Positions 19,844 to 33,674 of a stretch of DNA of 64,000 nucleotides are shown here, piece after piece. A program made the translations under genes and the position numbers. The notes beneath the pieces are model-generated. The model searched no databases. It was not told the origin of the DNA and was given only the letters and a program-made list of their open reading frames with translations. The first letter of the stretch is position 1. Each line of letters starts with the position of its first letter. The DNA comes from Lateolabrax maculatus (Eukaryota > Chordata > Actinopteri > Acropomatiformes > Lateolabracidae): positions 1,992,001 through 2,056,000 of the forward strand of contig CM062215.1 of the NCBI GenBank assembly GCA_031216445.1. Direction: 5' to 3'.

Positions 19844-22061
19844 ATAGTATTCCTCCTAAAACTAATTACATACCCACCAATTTTGACCATAAAAAGCATG
19901 TTTCCTGTGATTGTAAGAACAACAAACACACTATAGATTTCATTCCATGTTTATGGCACCCAGTTATCACATTAACAGAACAACTTCTACTTCAGCATAC
20001 CTCACATATAAGAGGGTGTTAATTTCTGTTTTAAATGTTAGGAGAATAAACTTCTTACACTAAATACATGTTTATTGAAAAAACCTTTTTAGAATGATCT
20101 ACACAGATGACCTAAAACCAGGGTGTTGGATCAGAAATTGAATGTATTACTGTTTTATAAGCCTACAACACACAAACTCCTCCACTTTAACAGAGCAGTG
20201 TTGGCGTTTTCAGAAACAATTGATGCACCTTGACAATACACAAACCAGAGCTGGCAGAGGTCAGCTGATAGATCATGCACACACTAAATTTGGCTACAGC
20301 TGGTGTTTGAGTTGTCAGGTCAGAAGATCTTGAAGACACTGTCAAGCACAATTGGTTTCTGTAACACAGCTGACCATTGCATTGCTTTGTCATTCTACAA
20401 CACCAATCAAAGTAAAGACAAGCTGGAAATAACCACTCTGAAGACAGGAGCTGCAAAACACACATGCTCAATTTATCCAGTGCTGTTAAACTTTTTTTTT
20501 TTTTTTTGTAGCCTTGTATGGTCAACAAATTAAATCACAAAACACATTTACATGGTCCCATGACTTTAAACAGCCTTCTGATATGTATTTAATTTCTGAA
20601 AAGTAGAGACTGGACACTGAGAAAAACAGTAGACTGACACTTCCACTCAGCAGCCAGTAGAGAGCAGAACAACACCAGGAAACACACAACTCCCTTTCAA
20701 CCTCCAGCATGAGTCACACTCATCATGACCTTTAACCCTGGTCAAGTGAAATGTTACACTCACACCTAAACTTCATTCTCCTGTGTGGTTTAACTCCCCA
20801 GAAAACCATGTATAGGAGCCTTCATTGTCAGAACCATGAAGAAGTTTTCACCAGTTTATGGAGCTTCCTACAGAGAAAAAGAGGATGAAAGTGTTATTTT
20901 CTAAAAATAGCTCAGTTTCAACCAACACAACCTCATTTATTCTTACAGCCCAAAGGAGGACTGGCTGTGGAGGTCAGTCTTTTGAACTGTAGCATCCTGA
21001 CTTTATTAAATCAGTCAGCTGGCAGATTGTTTCATTTAACAACAAACAACCATCAAAACTAAGTGAAAGTAACAATTCATGTAAAGTATTTGCAAAACAA
21101 ATTATTCCACTTAATCATCCAATATTTGTTAAATTTCATCACTTCTCTGCTCATTCAATTGAAAGTCCCATCATGAGTTCTAATGTTTCAGTTCATCAGC
21201 CATTTCATTTAAAAAAAGATCATGTATGATATTTGGCCAAAAAAAAATACAACACTCACTTTCACTCTCTGGATCAGGTGGACGACCTCCTTTCACCCAT
21301 GTCATCTGGTCCACCACCACACACAGTGCCAAGGCCCAGCTGGGTGAGCTATCTGGTTGGTTATGGATTCCCCAAGGGACGCTGCTGCCTCCTGTGGGCA
21401 GAGGGTCCACGCCAGGTCCTCTGTGTTTACATGAAAACACACTGTACAAGAAGTTGAGCACTGTTGTGATGCACTAAACACAGTATTTACAAAAAATGAT
21501 TCCTGGAATGATTTGGCTTCACATTTGATCTCTTTAAAGGCCCCCTGCAGAATTTTCTTCTTATCAGGGTGGGAAACTATGCTGCATACACTTTCCTGGA
21601 CGTAGAGTCAGAAAACAAATCAGCTGTTTGGCGCCATCGTCCTGATCGGTTCAGTTCTTGGACAGACAAAATATTTGTAACACCCAGGACCAATTGACAT
21701 TTTACATTTCTAAATCTGAAATTATTGGATCTCAACTGGATAAAATATAGTTAAAGTATCTTTAAAACTACAGTGACGTCTGCACTACTTTCTGTTAAGG
21801 TACTTTTTAGACCCACCTCAAAACATCAGAAATGCACAATAAAACATGATGTGATATCTCACAATGCTTCCCTTCTCCTGATTATTACTAATTATGGCTC
21901 ATACACAAAATGCTGTTTAAACCATAATTACCATGAAACATGGAGTGTACATTCAGTAAAAGAGACCTGTGAGTTGCTTTTTAAAGCAGTGAGGCACATT
22001 ACTTCCCGTGCATCAAGTAATTAAACAAAACTCCACTATTTAACAGGTTTTCAAGAGTGTT

Positions 22062-22313
22062 TGACCAAGTACATTTACTCGATTATGTACTTGTACATTA
22101 CTTACTAGGATTTTTTTGCTACTTTGTCTTATCTGAAATTATCAGCTTCAAAAATATAAAATACCACCCACTGTTGCAGATTACAGTAAAACACATGTAT
22201 CTTATTAATGACCCATTATAATAAAATGTAATGGTAAACATTTATACTTTACTTGTGTACTCTTACTTCAAATTAGTATTTCTACATTACAGTATTGATA
22301 CTTCCACTGTTGT
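22062..22313. mobile_element. Diverged partial copy of the hAT-type MITE
   Basis: AAGTACATTTACTCGATTAT, ACTTGTACATTAC, then ATGTATCTTATTAATGACCC and GATACTTCCACTGTTG show the same body and end pattern as the kynu intron 7 MITE. The terminal repeats are degenerate and the length is shorter. It codes for nothing. Confidence 0.5.
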
Positions 22314-25224
22314 CAGAAAGGCTGATAACAACTCTTATTACACATCATTTGAGTTTATTTATTCATTCACTATAACTGATTTGGATTTATTGCCTTCGCT
22401 CGACGGGCTGCTGCTCTTTTTTTAACATGTACAGCCTCAAATTTGGAGTTTGACTTTCAGGAGATGTGACTGAGGCATGATTTTCTTGTATTTTAATCTT
22501 CTGTATGTTGCTGATACACTTTAGTGTAAACTCCATTAAAATTGCTTGACATACAACTAATATTGTCTATATTATTCAGTCATTTTTCTGATTTACTCGC
22601 TTTAGTTCATGAAACGGTTTCAAACTCTAGTTTTCTAGTTTTTTGTGCTTTGCCATTTTGACCTCTTCTCCTCCCATTCCTTATTTCTTCACTTTCACAC
22701 AGAACCGACCTGACGGAGACGGATGCAAATGCTGTTGTTCATCCCTGTTTTAATTGTGTGTCAATCCTGCAGCTTTGGCGTTTTTGCATATGTAATAAAA
22801 CTGCTTTTCTTTTCACCCTCGGAGCTCTAAATTTCCAGCTCTTAGTTTCAGTTTCTGCCTCGCCTTTTCTGGCTCCAACAACTTTGTTCCATTTCTCATT
22901 CTCTGGCATAATTACAGCTTTATAGCATTCTCCACTGCTCGGGCATGCTGTAGATATTTCTCTCCCCCCCTTCTTTTTTTTGTCTTTTTTGGTTTGGCTC
23001 TCATTAATAATTCACAGAGAGAGAATGGGAAATTTTAGTGCAATTTGCAGCTGCTGAATCCCAGTTATTGTTTTGCAGGGTGTTGCACAGACAGAGAAAA
23101 CCTCGGACGAAGGCTTTGTAGTCCTGAATGTAATTTGGCTGTGTGTCTCTGACAGGCCACACATCATTAGGGGGGTGAATGAGATTTTGGGGGGGGGGGG
23201 GCAGCTCCGTCCAGCCAGTCAAACACACTGTCCTCGTCTGTCGCCCCGTGTTTCCTTAATGCTTTTAGATGCTGTTTGTTCATATTTATGCCTCATAACT
23301 ATCTATGTTTTATTCCGTTTGTTTGCATTCGACCGGGCAGACGCTGAATTATTCAGAGTCGTCCGAGCAAAGATGACAAAGACGACGGGAAACTTTGGGC
23401 CGCTTTTCTTTCATTCTGAAAGACCAGACGCTTCTTGAAAGAGCAACGATGGCTGCAATGGGTTTTTTTAGGGCACTATGTTGTCCTATGTAGGGGTTAA
23501 GAAACACAGTGTAGTTATATAGTCCATCTTCATGAGAGTTTGATTCCCCCTGGGGAACTTTGTTGCACGACAGACTTAGACCCACGTTCACCCAGCCGTC
23601 TCTACACCATCAGCTATCTAATAAAAGTGAGATATGGCAAAAAATCCAAAATGTAAAAGTTTTGAAATCAAAACTGATGTTACTCTCAGGCAAAGCAGCA
23701 GGCAGATATTGTAGATACCAAAGTTTAAACCAAGACCTCAACCCTCCATTAATCCCGCTGAATTGTTTGAAATCTAAAATGTCAAGAGTCAAACTGGGTG
23801 AGGCTATAAACCTGAACACACCAGTGGCCAGTGCATTTCAAATTTGTAAAGCTTTTGTTATATAAAGACTGTTAATGAAATTAGCAATTTTAAGAATATG
23901 AGCAGATTGTTTAAGTAAAATTCCCCAAACGTCTGATGGTTCCAGGCTCTTACATTTCAGAATTGTAATAAGACACTTTACTTTGGACTGATGGTTGGAA
24001 AAAGCAGGACATTTGAGGACATTACTTGGGTTTTTTTCACTGTTTTATAGTGTTATACAGAAATGTTTGATGGCTCAGCTGCTGTGGTTACTGTGCTGAA
24101 CAGACTTTCTTGAAATATCTGATAACTATATGAAACTTGAATTTTTCAAAGGACAATTACCAAGAAATCAGAGTAAAGTCTGTTTAAGGCTTTAGCAGTT
24201 AAGTCCCAGAAAACTTACATTTAGATGAAATCTTAACCTCTGCATTTTCCTGTTATAACTCACCTTTGCGTGCTGATTTCTTTATGTCGACGACCCAGAT
24301 TATTCCTCTTAACTTCTGACACCTGTGAAGAGAACAAAGCTTGACATCAGACACACTCCAACATATTCCAGCAGTTAAATTGACTTTTAACGTGGTTTCC
24401 CTTTATGTGATTCGAACCTATTTGCGTGTTTTCGTCCTTGAAGCAGAGAAAACATGCATTCTTTAAGTATGAAGACAGTTCAGCTTCATTTCTTTCATTA
24501 AAATTTTTTTCAGTGTGCACAGATTTTATAAGAGTTGGACTCTAAAACCTCCATTAACAAATACACTGATTCAACTCCTCTTTGCCAGTAAAACTGGTTC
24601 TGATTTGCATGTGTGTGTGTTAAGACACCAACCACCAAGACAAGAGTCCGGGGGCATCGGGGCTCTGAGGAAAAACAAAACTACAGCAAATAAATAAATA
24701 AAGATAAGAAATCAAAACCTCTTTCTCCTTTTTTCTCTCCCTTTTTGCCCGGCCTGACCTATTTTGCGCAGAGTATCTCATAACCAGAGAGTTTAGGGCT
24801 GTTTAATGCTAGGTGACACAGCAGTGTCCTGCAGTCTTTTCTTTCTTAATCCCTGGCATCTTCGGTAAAAGATCTCTCAGAAGAAACAGCGCTCGTTTCT
24901 GGCATCCAGGCGCCGGAGGGAAGGGGAGATTGTCAGGGTGCATTTCTTCTCTGCTCGCCAGCCATTCCTCAGGAGGGCTGTGTGTGTGTGTGTGTGGATG
25001 AATCTCCCCCTCTTTCTTTGGCAAGTTAGGTAAACTGAGGGGAAGGAGGGGAAGAAGAAAGAGAGGTGGCAGCTTTCCCCCCTTGGAGAACAATTCCACC
25101 TTAAGCTCTTTTTGGAAATTACGGGAATGTTTCTCTTGTATTGCTCTTGTCACCTTGCCTCCAACATGGCCGCAAACAAGCTAAAGTGAAACTCACTGAT
25201 GCGTTTGCTCCAGAGCGTTGGAGG

Positions 25225-25430
25225 AAGGAGGAAGACCAGGAGGAGGAGGAGGAGGAAGGTGCCCGGCAGGCTGGTGGTTTCGTGTCACTCTGATAGTGGG
25301 TTTTGTTTGGCCGGAGGAGGTTTGTGCAGAGGGATGTTGAACGCGAGGCTGACTGTGTGTCCGGTAATCTCCCTGACCTCCCTGCCCAGCCGCCGAGGAG
25401 GAAGAGGAGGAGGAGGAGGAGGAGGAGGAA
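25225..25430 (+). repeat. GGA/GAG purine-rich microsatellites
   Basis: Two clusters of (GGA)n/(GAG)n, at about 25229-25258 and 25394-25430, separated by ordinary sequence. They are polypurine on the + strand and explain the charged or proline-rich frames there. Confidence 0.8.
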
Positions 25431-27230
25431 TCCCAGTGTGAGGCCGAGCCACTCTCTGCTGCTCATTTAGTGGCGCTGAGATGGACCGTAATCCACCATT
25501 TTCCCTCCAAACTCTGTTTAAATACACACATGATCTTAAAATAGACTTAAAATCACCTGCGTCCAGTAAAACAGTTGCAAACAGTTCATCGTTTACACGA
25601 GCTGATTGAGGAAAAGCAGCGCAACTTTTCTGCTATGTTGTTTTCAAAAATCACAGTATTTGGTTCAAAGTGCTCAGATTGAATAAAAAATGACTTGAAC
25701 AAGTTGCAGAACATTGCAGATTTAACCTGAGATGATTAATATGTAAAGCGTTTATGGGATGGCCACTTTTCCAATCAGAAAAAAAACATTAAAAAGAATT
25801 TAGCATATTGGTTTTTGCAGTGTACTTCCAGTTAGTTTTCATTACACAAACGCCAAAGTAAAAATGTAAGGGAAGCCAAATAAAAAGCATGGTGGTTGGG
25901 TACTCTTAGGTGGAGTGGAAACACACAAGAGGAGCAGAGTCGCTCGTCTTTCTGCGGCAGCAGATAAGGACGGGGTCGACCCCCCGTACGTCCCATCTTC
26001 AAGGAAACCGGGTGGCCGGGAAACCCGAGTTTTCCCCCAATCAAAAGTTCCATTAACCTGGAGCACCGGGAGCTAATTGAGAGCGGGAGAGGGTGAGATG
26101 CATCACCGTGTCACTTCGGCCGCTCGGCTCGCCAAACGGGCCGGCGTCTGCAGACGTCACGCGGTGACATATTTGTAATTATCTGGGATAGTAAGAAACG
26201 GAAATACGACAACAAAAACAGCCAAGCTGAGGGTGACAGTTTGGGCTGGAAGTGGACTCCTCCAGGAGAAGACAATGAGCGGGAAGATTCCTCCAACCTT
26301 TGATAACCCAGATCATGTTTTAAGCATTAGGAGACGCATAAGTAGTGAAAAAATCCACAAATCTGCATTACTGTTTTGAAGATTTATGAATCTCAGCTTC
26401 ACACACGCTCTTTGGTGGAGGAAGATCACGAGTTCATTATGTTTTGCACCGTTTTCTGATGGTTGTGTCTCTCTTATCTCCTTGAGAGGGTGAAAGATAT
26501 TCTAATCTGTCGCCCCAATAGCCTTAAGCCCTGGTATGGCGAGTGGGCCAACTTTTGTTCCACATAATCCCTCCACCCCAGCGAGGGGAGGTCATGTTTG
26601 TCAAAATGTGGCAAAGTGAACACAGAATTTTTTTTCCCCCTCCTCCTTCTTCTCTGGCTTAATTTGGAATTAAAAATGCATGCGATTTTGAACTTTAGAT
26701 CTCTGGAGAGAGCCGTAAACAAGTATGAAATTAAGTGTCTTTTGAAATGCTGCGGCAGGGACGTGAATCGAATTGAGACGCTCATATTATTCAGCCTTGG
26801 CGGGCTTCAGAAGGGTGGGCGGGTGACCAGAGTGGCCTCTCGAGTCAAATCACTCAGAGTTGGTCCATACTGACTAAAACAAAGAGGACCGCAGGAACAT
26901 CTCTGTGAAAGCTGCACATTTTAATACAGACCGAAAGAACTGAATGTAACACCATTAGGTCTGAAAGTGAAGAGAATGGCTGTAAATATGATTAACTCTC
27001 GCCTCACCCTACATAGGTTAGGTGTGTTTTTATCCACTTTTACATCACCTAGTGCCCTCTGAGAGCTACTAAAAGAAATCATAATTTAATGAATGAAAAT
27101 ATAAAGCACAATGGTACACACTGATCCACCTGATGAAGGTCCAATATTCTCACATTTTTGCTCTGTTTTTGGTCTCCACCACCAACTCCTGGGGGCTATA
27201 TCTGGCTCTTTAGCAGTTATTATTATACAG

Positions 27231-27274
27231 TAATTGTAGCTTTACTGTATTTCCATACAGTAAAGCTACAATTT
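27231..27274. repeat. Perfect inverted repeat (19-bp stem, 4-base loop)
   Basis: ATTGTAGCTTTACTGTA is followed after a few bases by its exact reverse complement TACAGTAAAGCTACAAT. With the outer A/T pairs and the T-A pair closing the loop, the stem is 19 bp (27232-27250 with 27255-27273) and the loop is TTCC. It is too short for a typical microRNA precursor. It could be a transposon remnant, a cruciform-forming site or an RNA hairpin. Confidence 0.9.
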
Positions 27275-28189
27275 TCCAACACTACATTTCCCTCTTTCTT
27301 CCCTCCGTCTGTGATAGTGTCCCAATATTTACACCTTTTTAATGAACGCCGCTGCTCTTTGTTCATTAACAGCAGTAACATTTGTCCCCCTTTAATAGCG
27401 GGTCGTGTCGAGGTCACGCATCACCTTAAGTAAAAGACGACGCATCCCGTTCTCCCCCCAGGCCGCAGAGAGCGAGTTGTTAAGCAAATCTGCATCGTAA
27501 TAGGCGATTAGTATTCATTTCTTTGTCCAATTTCTACACACTGAATCCTTGTGTGACTTCATAGTGATTAGGGTTTCTCAGAACTCTAAGAAAGCACAAC
27601 TACTTCAACATTTGCAGGTTCTTCGGTAAAAACAAATGCTTGGACAAGCCTCAACAATACTTCCAACATTCAGATGATCCTTGAGGAATTCTTCAGCGAT
27701 GATTTAAACAACTTTGAGGTACTAAGTGGCTCTCTTAACCCGGATTAAACTGTACTTTTAAGAGTGTACTGTCAGTGTGTTTGTGCTCGCGCAGCTCTCA
27801 TGCCAACAGCACATGCCTACAGCCGTGAGTTCGGGGTCAGACTGCAGGACACGCAGCACATTCAATTACATTAGATCTCAGGTATTCAGTCCAAAACTCT
27901 CATCCAGAGCCACTTCAAACTGCTGCAACAGTGCAATACACTCACATTTCTGGAATGTAAACTGTAAAAACACAGTAATGAGACCTACAGAGGTCAGAGG
28001 TCACAGTACCAACCAATACAAGCATTAAGTGGGTACAACAGTAGAACAGGCTTCTATTCATGCAATATCAGGATCAGTGACTGAAGTGAGGACAAAGTCA
28101 GGAAGTGTCTTGCAGTTCTAAATCCTGCAGTAAACCTGGCTGTTATTGTGATCCAGGCTATGGGAGTGAACAGCAACTAACCGAGCACA

Positions 28190-28520
28190 GAGTGGGCTTC
28201 TACGAACAACTAAACTTTGTAACCTCGGCAGCGGAGGCCACGAGGCGGCGGAGCCAGCAGCTCGACCGCTGCAGTCATCTATTGGAGCAGCAGACAGTTT
28301 GACCAGGGGAGCAACCCCCGGATGACGGATGGTCCGCGGCCGGAAACGAGCGCCTTTATCAGGCCGCATTATCCTCCAGCAGCCGATCCAGACAGGCCAG
28401 ATTTTTATCGAACTGTATTGGATTTAGTAATTTCCTTTTCCAAGACAAATGGATTGAGATACTGCGGGGGGGAGAGGGGCTTATTGTCTGCAACCCTGGG
28501 GTGATTATTACTTATGATCC
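28190..28520. promoter_or_regulatory. CNE-like block
   Basis: Non-repetitive sequence containing GCGCCTTTATCAGGCCGCAT, ATTTTTATCGAACTGTATTG and TTTAGTAATTTCC. It is rich in motif-like AT cores within balanced composition and lacks repeats and frames with family matches. Such texture is usual in vertebrate enhancers. Conservation is untested. Confidence 0.35.
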
Positions 28521-30021
28521 ATTTAGTATTTCGGACTTGTCCTGACGCGTGCTGGTTATTACTCTGAGTCCACCGTGACTTGTTCACCTTTCTGTGAAAC
28601 GCTCGGATGCTGCAGAGGGAGTTTAATACTGTGCAGCTTTAACAAAATCTCAGAGATGTGAGCTTTGACTCAATGCAGATAACGTGTTGTCGACATGGAC
28701 CATGCACATTAGGTACACCCGTGCAGTCGAATACAATCCAATACAACTGTTCTGCAATGAAGTCTACTTTTACATATTATATTCAGGGGTTTCCTCTATT
28801 CTGCCCCCCTCATGTATGAAACACCTCTCAGTATAATGTAGTCCAGTACAACACTGACTTTAAACAATAACTTAACAGCCCCTGAAAATCTTGTGGTTTA
28901 ACTTCTCACCTCGCTGCAGTGAAGTACAGGTGTACTACAGGACCCCGTGACATCACCGTTGGTTGTGGTTATTTCTGACCGCACCCGCTACACTTTTTAT
29001 AAGGCTCCAATTGACAACAATGAAGTATTTGTTGAGGAGTGCTCAACAAAGGGGAGGTGAGGGGATCATAGTGGGACTTTTTTAGCAGCAATGTTCTGTA
29101 TATTTTACAGTGAACGGGGCCCTTTCCACACTGCCACCAGAGCCTCGTACAGTAACGGCGCCATTAGGCAGTTTGGACCAAAGCGTTCAAATGGCATATG
29201 TTACGTTCTCCCACCTCCTCTCTCTGTGTGTGTGAACATGTGTACAAATCACACAGACCGGGGGGGGGGGGGCACCTTGTGTCGATGAAAGCTGTGTCAG
29301 GTAATTTCACACTCTCACACGCGTGCAGTCATGTCGGCCTCCCCCGAGCTAACTCATTACCTGTCTCAGCCGCCGAGCAAGCACAGGATGCACCTTCTGG
29401 AGACGCTGGCGTTAAACAAGCTGTGCAGGTGGGGGGGGTGGGGCGGTTGGCTTAGCGAGGGGAGGGTTTGTCGTACTAAACGTGGCGGTGAAAAGCGACA
29501 GTAATGCAGGGCACAGGCTGAAACGGTTCATCCTTATCCTGAGGGGCTGTTTGGGGTGAAAAACCAGAAAAAAAATGCAGCGTGACAGACCTGAGTATCC
29601 TCAAACCGAAGCTAACCAGAGCAGGCAGCTCCACTCACCTTGTAGCGACGACGGCAACGACGCAAACAAGAGCGAGGGGGTCGACGGGTCGAGGTTCACC
29701 TTCTGCAGGCTCAGGGAGCGCACAGAGGGGAGAAATCAAGGGCCAGCGCCCCGCCAGCTGTTTTTCTCCCTCTGTTTTGCTCTCAAACAACACCATCGCC
29801 ACCCCTACAACCTCCCTGCCGCGCGGGAGCTGTCGGGGGGTGGGGGTGGGGGGGGGGGGCTGGACCGGACCTGCCAGCATGCATCTGGCTGACAGGCGAC
29901 TGGGAAGGTGCACTGCGAGCACACGTCACAATCAATAACCCCCGCTGAGAGCGATGGACTGGGGGGGTGTAGACGGCCCCCCCTCACTCCTCCACCTCTG
30001 TGTGTTTTTATTTTTGTACAT

Positions 30022-30045
30022 GGGGGGGGGGGGGGGGGGGGGGGG
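30022..30045 (+). repeat. G-homopolymer (24 G)
   Basis: An uninterrupted run of 24 G in a GC-rich neighbourhood, with shorter G-runs (9-10) at about 29262 and 29850. G-quadruplex-prone. The exact length is likely to vary or be mis-called. Confidence 0.9.
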
Positions 30046-31699
30046 TGATGTGGCGACGTTGACTTGTCACCTAACAGCACACGCTCGCTCCGGGTGTTTG
30101 GGAGTTTGTTTTGAGAAAATACATATGCGCAGCGTGCAGGCGTGCATGCAAGCATGAAGAGCGAGTTTCAGAGGTGTGATACGTGATGTGATAAACTGTA
30201 GGTCAGTGTCGGGGGGGAATAAAGGTGGAAAGAAGGGAGGATAAAACAGAGTGGCAGGTTTAAGTGCTGATTGTAGCAAGTCTGGTATTTAGACCAATTG
30301 TTCCCAAACTGGGGCTTGAGTTCCTCCTGAAGGTCATTTTATTTTAATCTGAAGTTTTATCTCTTCTGATTGTTGGAGAATCACTCAGGTATATCAGCTT
30401 GGGAACTTTTTTAACAGAAAGCGTGTGTTATAAAGTGGGGCCTGGAGTTTGAAAGACATGGACATCAACCAGGCAGGGAGAATCTACTATTGAGTTGAAT
30501 GATGGGAAATGTAGGATTTACTTAAAGTCAAAACCACCACTTCTGCATTAATTTTGACCAAAATGAGAAAACAAAGACAAAACGTTGACTTATTAAGTCA
30601 TTATCTATGAAACAGAACGTCAATCATGAGAGATACTGAATGTTATCATAATAATATAAATATTTTCATGTGAGGATTTTGACTCATTGACATTTTGTTT
30701 ATATCATTTGAAAATTTTAATCCTTTTTTTATTTCCTCTTGACGGGACTGGGCTTCCATATAAATAAAGCCTTCAACACTGCTATGAATACAAATCTTAG
30801 GAGAGCAAGTGAATATATATCATTTCATCAGATTTGGCCGGATATGAAGACAAGCATAAAAATATCAATTCAAACTCACACAAGTCAGTTTCCAGCTTTA
30901 TTTAATCTTTAAATGCCGCTGTTCTGTAAGGGGAAACATTGCTGTCTATGTTTGCATGTGTGATTATGTGTCGGTGTGTTTTGAGGTGGGGGGGGGGGCG
31001 GTGGTGATCAATTGCCTTTGCACTTACAGTCAACAGCCCGAGCCGCGGCTAACGCACTGGAAGATCCGTTACGATTGCTTCCCAGAAAAAGGTGAAGAAG
31101 AAGAGCGAGCCGCCTGCTGAGACGAAGACTTCCTGGCACATCCACGCGGCCGTAAACAGATATAACAAGTTCCCTCCATCGTAAGATGAGAGAATGTCAA
31201 TGGGGCCTGACACTGAGACACCCGACCGCCGATCAATCGATCGCTGACATTACACCTCGACATGTCAAGCCTCTTCAGTCGCGAGTATTAAAGTTTTGCA
31301 TTACCAATGAGGTCCTGCTGCTCCAGGGTTTTTCCTCCCCCCTCCTCTTCCTCCCCTGATAATTCATGTTTACCAGTGCTGCTTATATTTGAAGGGTGAT
31401 TATCCAGTCACATCAAAACCTTAATGAACCTCATTTCACTAGCAGCAAGTAGTATTAGGAGCTTTTTTTTATTATTATTTAGCAATTGAAATCTAATTTT
31501 TAGAGAATTCAAGAGAAACCAGAGCTGATTAAAGTGATTCTGGTGGTGTGTTTGAGCCACAGAAAGACAATTTCTACAGTGCGTGTGCTGTTCTATGAGA
31601 TGGAGATGGTCGGTCATGGCTTTTGGACGCGTCACGTCGTGTTTAAGCCGACAGTGTCCTCTCTCCTCCTTAAAGGTTTTCTAAGCGCTGACAGATTTT

Positions 31700-32060
31700 C
31701 CTAACTGGGCAAATTAACCGGCTTTGATACCTCGCTCATCTCCTCCTAAAGCCAATCAGAACATGTTTACCATCACGGCCGGAGAAGTTATAAGTGTGTA
31801 TGCGTTTTATTTTTATTTTTTAATCTGGCCTCTGATGTGACGTGGCCCCCGTCCACGGCGAGAAGAGGGGGCAACCTCGGCGAGCTCCACGTGCTTTTAA
31901 TGAAGCGCCGAGCAATTATCAAAGCCGCCTCCTATTGATCTCCGCTCTCGTGCGAGGCCGGCCAGCCAGACGACGGATTTTTTAAGTCGCCTTTTCAGCT
32001 CCGGTTCATTATGGGAACCAGGCACCATGAAAAGGCATGTCAGGGTGTCGGCCCCTCGCC
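31700..32060. promoter_or_regulatory. CNE-like block
   Basis: Repeat-free sequence including TTAACCGGCTTTGATACC, TTAATGAAGCGCCGAGCAAT and TATCAAAGCCGCCTCCTATT, the last with a TCF/LEF-like ATCAAAG core. Enhancer-like texture only. Conservation is untested. Confidence 0.35.
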
Positions 32061-32666
32061 TGTGCTCATTTGCCCCTGATCACAGGCCTTACAGGGTGAA
32101 GACATCTGATTGTTTGTGTGTTTGTATTTTTTACTTAGAAATATCCTCCCAAGGACAGAAAGGTGGGGGAAGTGAGGACATTTTGAGAAGAGTTATAAGG
32201 CTTATGATTTAAAGGTTAAAAGTTAGAGTTCAGGGAGATGCCCACCCTGGAATAGTTGTAATGCAAACACTTAAAATGACCAGTGTCTATGATTTTCCCT
32301 CCAGGTATTGACTTTCCTCTCTCAAAAGGCAAAGGTGGAAGTAACCCTCTCTGGAGGGACTTCTCTGGGTGGTTGTGCGTACAAAGCGTCTGACTTTAAC
32401 AGGGGAGACTAGAAAAGTAAACTACATTCTTTTTAGGTTTACCTTTCCTTTAGTCTTTAGTGTACATTTTCACAGTGAAATAGGAGAGCCAGGAGTATTG
32501 TGACAAGCATCGGCTTACCAAGAATGATGGATGTGGGCGTTTTGACATGTTTCAGATGCCAGCGTCCATTCCCGGGGGCTAGGTCCTCCTTCAGAGGCCG
32601 AACCTGCTGAGGTTTAGTTTACTACACAGGCAAAATCTACTTGGTTAACTGGGACTACTTTACAGG

Positions 32667-32810
32667 ATGAGTTCACTACATGACGTGGCTGTCCTTGAGC
32701 CCGTTGACTGGTTACCCAACGTCAGGATGGCGGGACTTACCAAGGATGAGCTTGTGGGAAGACCAATGCATCTGGCAGGTTGCAGATACATTGAGGAACT
32801 CCCTGGTTGA
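32667..32810 (+). other. Unrecognised 47-codon open frame after an acceptor-like site
   Basis: After ACTACTTTACAG, an ATG at 32667 opens MSSLHDVAVLEPVDWLPNVR followed by AGLTKDELVGRPMHLAGCRY and ends at a TGA. The composition is protein-like (balanced, no low complexity) and a stop lies just upstream. I do not recognise a family. It may be an exon remnant, a transposon fragment or chance. Confidence 0.2.
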
Positions 32811-33641
32811 GACCATGATGGACAATAGCCCTCATCACTTTAACCAAACGGGGTTCAGGGAAGGCCCACATCCTTCTTTATTGGTTACTGACGAGTGTTA
32901 ATTAAGTCCCCTGGACACAACAAATCTTTTCTCCAGTACTGCCTGTGCTGTGGCAAACTATTTGATATAAAGGGTAAATATATTAATGTAACTTTTTCCT
33001 GCAACATGCTGTTATTAAAAGCATGTTGCAATTAATTCACAGCTTTCTGAACATGTAAAGGATCTGCTGAAGTGGAACGGGCCTCGTCGACCTGTGATGA
33101 CATCGAGTCTAGAAATGTGGAATTTGCAGGATCTGGCGTCTGAACTGGAACAAAGCAAACCTGTCATAGCTGCATTGCATTCTGGTCAATTTCTGCACCT
33201 TTGTGTGTACAAATTGGTCTGCCTCTTTATACAACGCACTCCATGTTTTATGACGTTAAACATCTGGGGAATAGCTGTAGTTAAATTCGTTGACATTTAG
33301 TCTGGATTTTGAAGCTTGCTGAAACATTTTCTAATATAAATTGCCATTAGAGCTTTGCAAGAAACGAGATACATGCAAAACATACAGTTTTTCTGTGTTT
33401 TAGGTTTGGTTAAGTTAAAGTAATGTAGGGTTCGGACTTGGGAGGCACGAGTTAAGGGAATTGATGTAGTTTGTAAAGAACTCCATAAATCTGGGAACTG
33501 TATCTGTGTTGGTGTCAGTGAGGGTGAGAAGTGTGTGTTCGCGCCTCTGGTCTGGACCGTGTGTGCTACACATCAAGGGAAGTGGAGAGTGATTGAGTTG
33601 CGGAGTTTGTGACCGTGTGTGTGTGTGCAGGATCACTCACT

Positions 33642-33642
<1 letters not shown>

Positions 33643-33672
<30 letters not shown>
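33643..33672 (+). repeat. (CA)n microsatellite
   Basis: About 15 CA units followed by CCCCCCC, with a short (GT)n upstream at about 33615-33627. The two runs together could fold back on each other. Confidence 0.9.

Positions 33673-33674
<2 letters not shown>

Larger units (their letters stand above)
19844..27230. other. Intergenic sequence downstream of kynu
   Basis: No gene recognised. It holds a hAT-type MITE copy (about 22.06-22.31 kb), short GA-rich repeats at 25.2 and 25.4 kb, and non-repetitive blocks (for example 25.95-26.33 kb with TTTGTAATTATCTGGGATAG) that may be regulatory. A small frame at 21.27-21.46 kb (HTVPRPSWVSYLVGYGFPKG) is preceded by a weak acceptor but matches no family I recognise. 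Confidence 0.4.

Noticed and set aside
19140..19929. Tyr/Ile/Met-rich frames of up to 126 codons
   Set aside because: They are by-products of the TA-rich array and exist in all frames.
27231..27274. MicroRNA precursor
   Set aside because: A 19-bp stem with a four-base loop is too short for a typical Drosha substrate.
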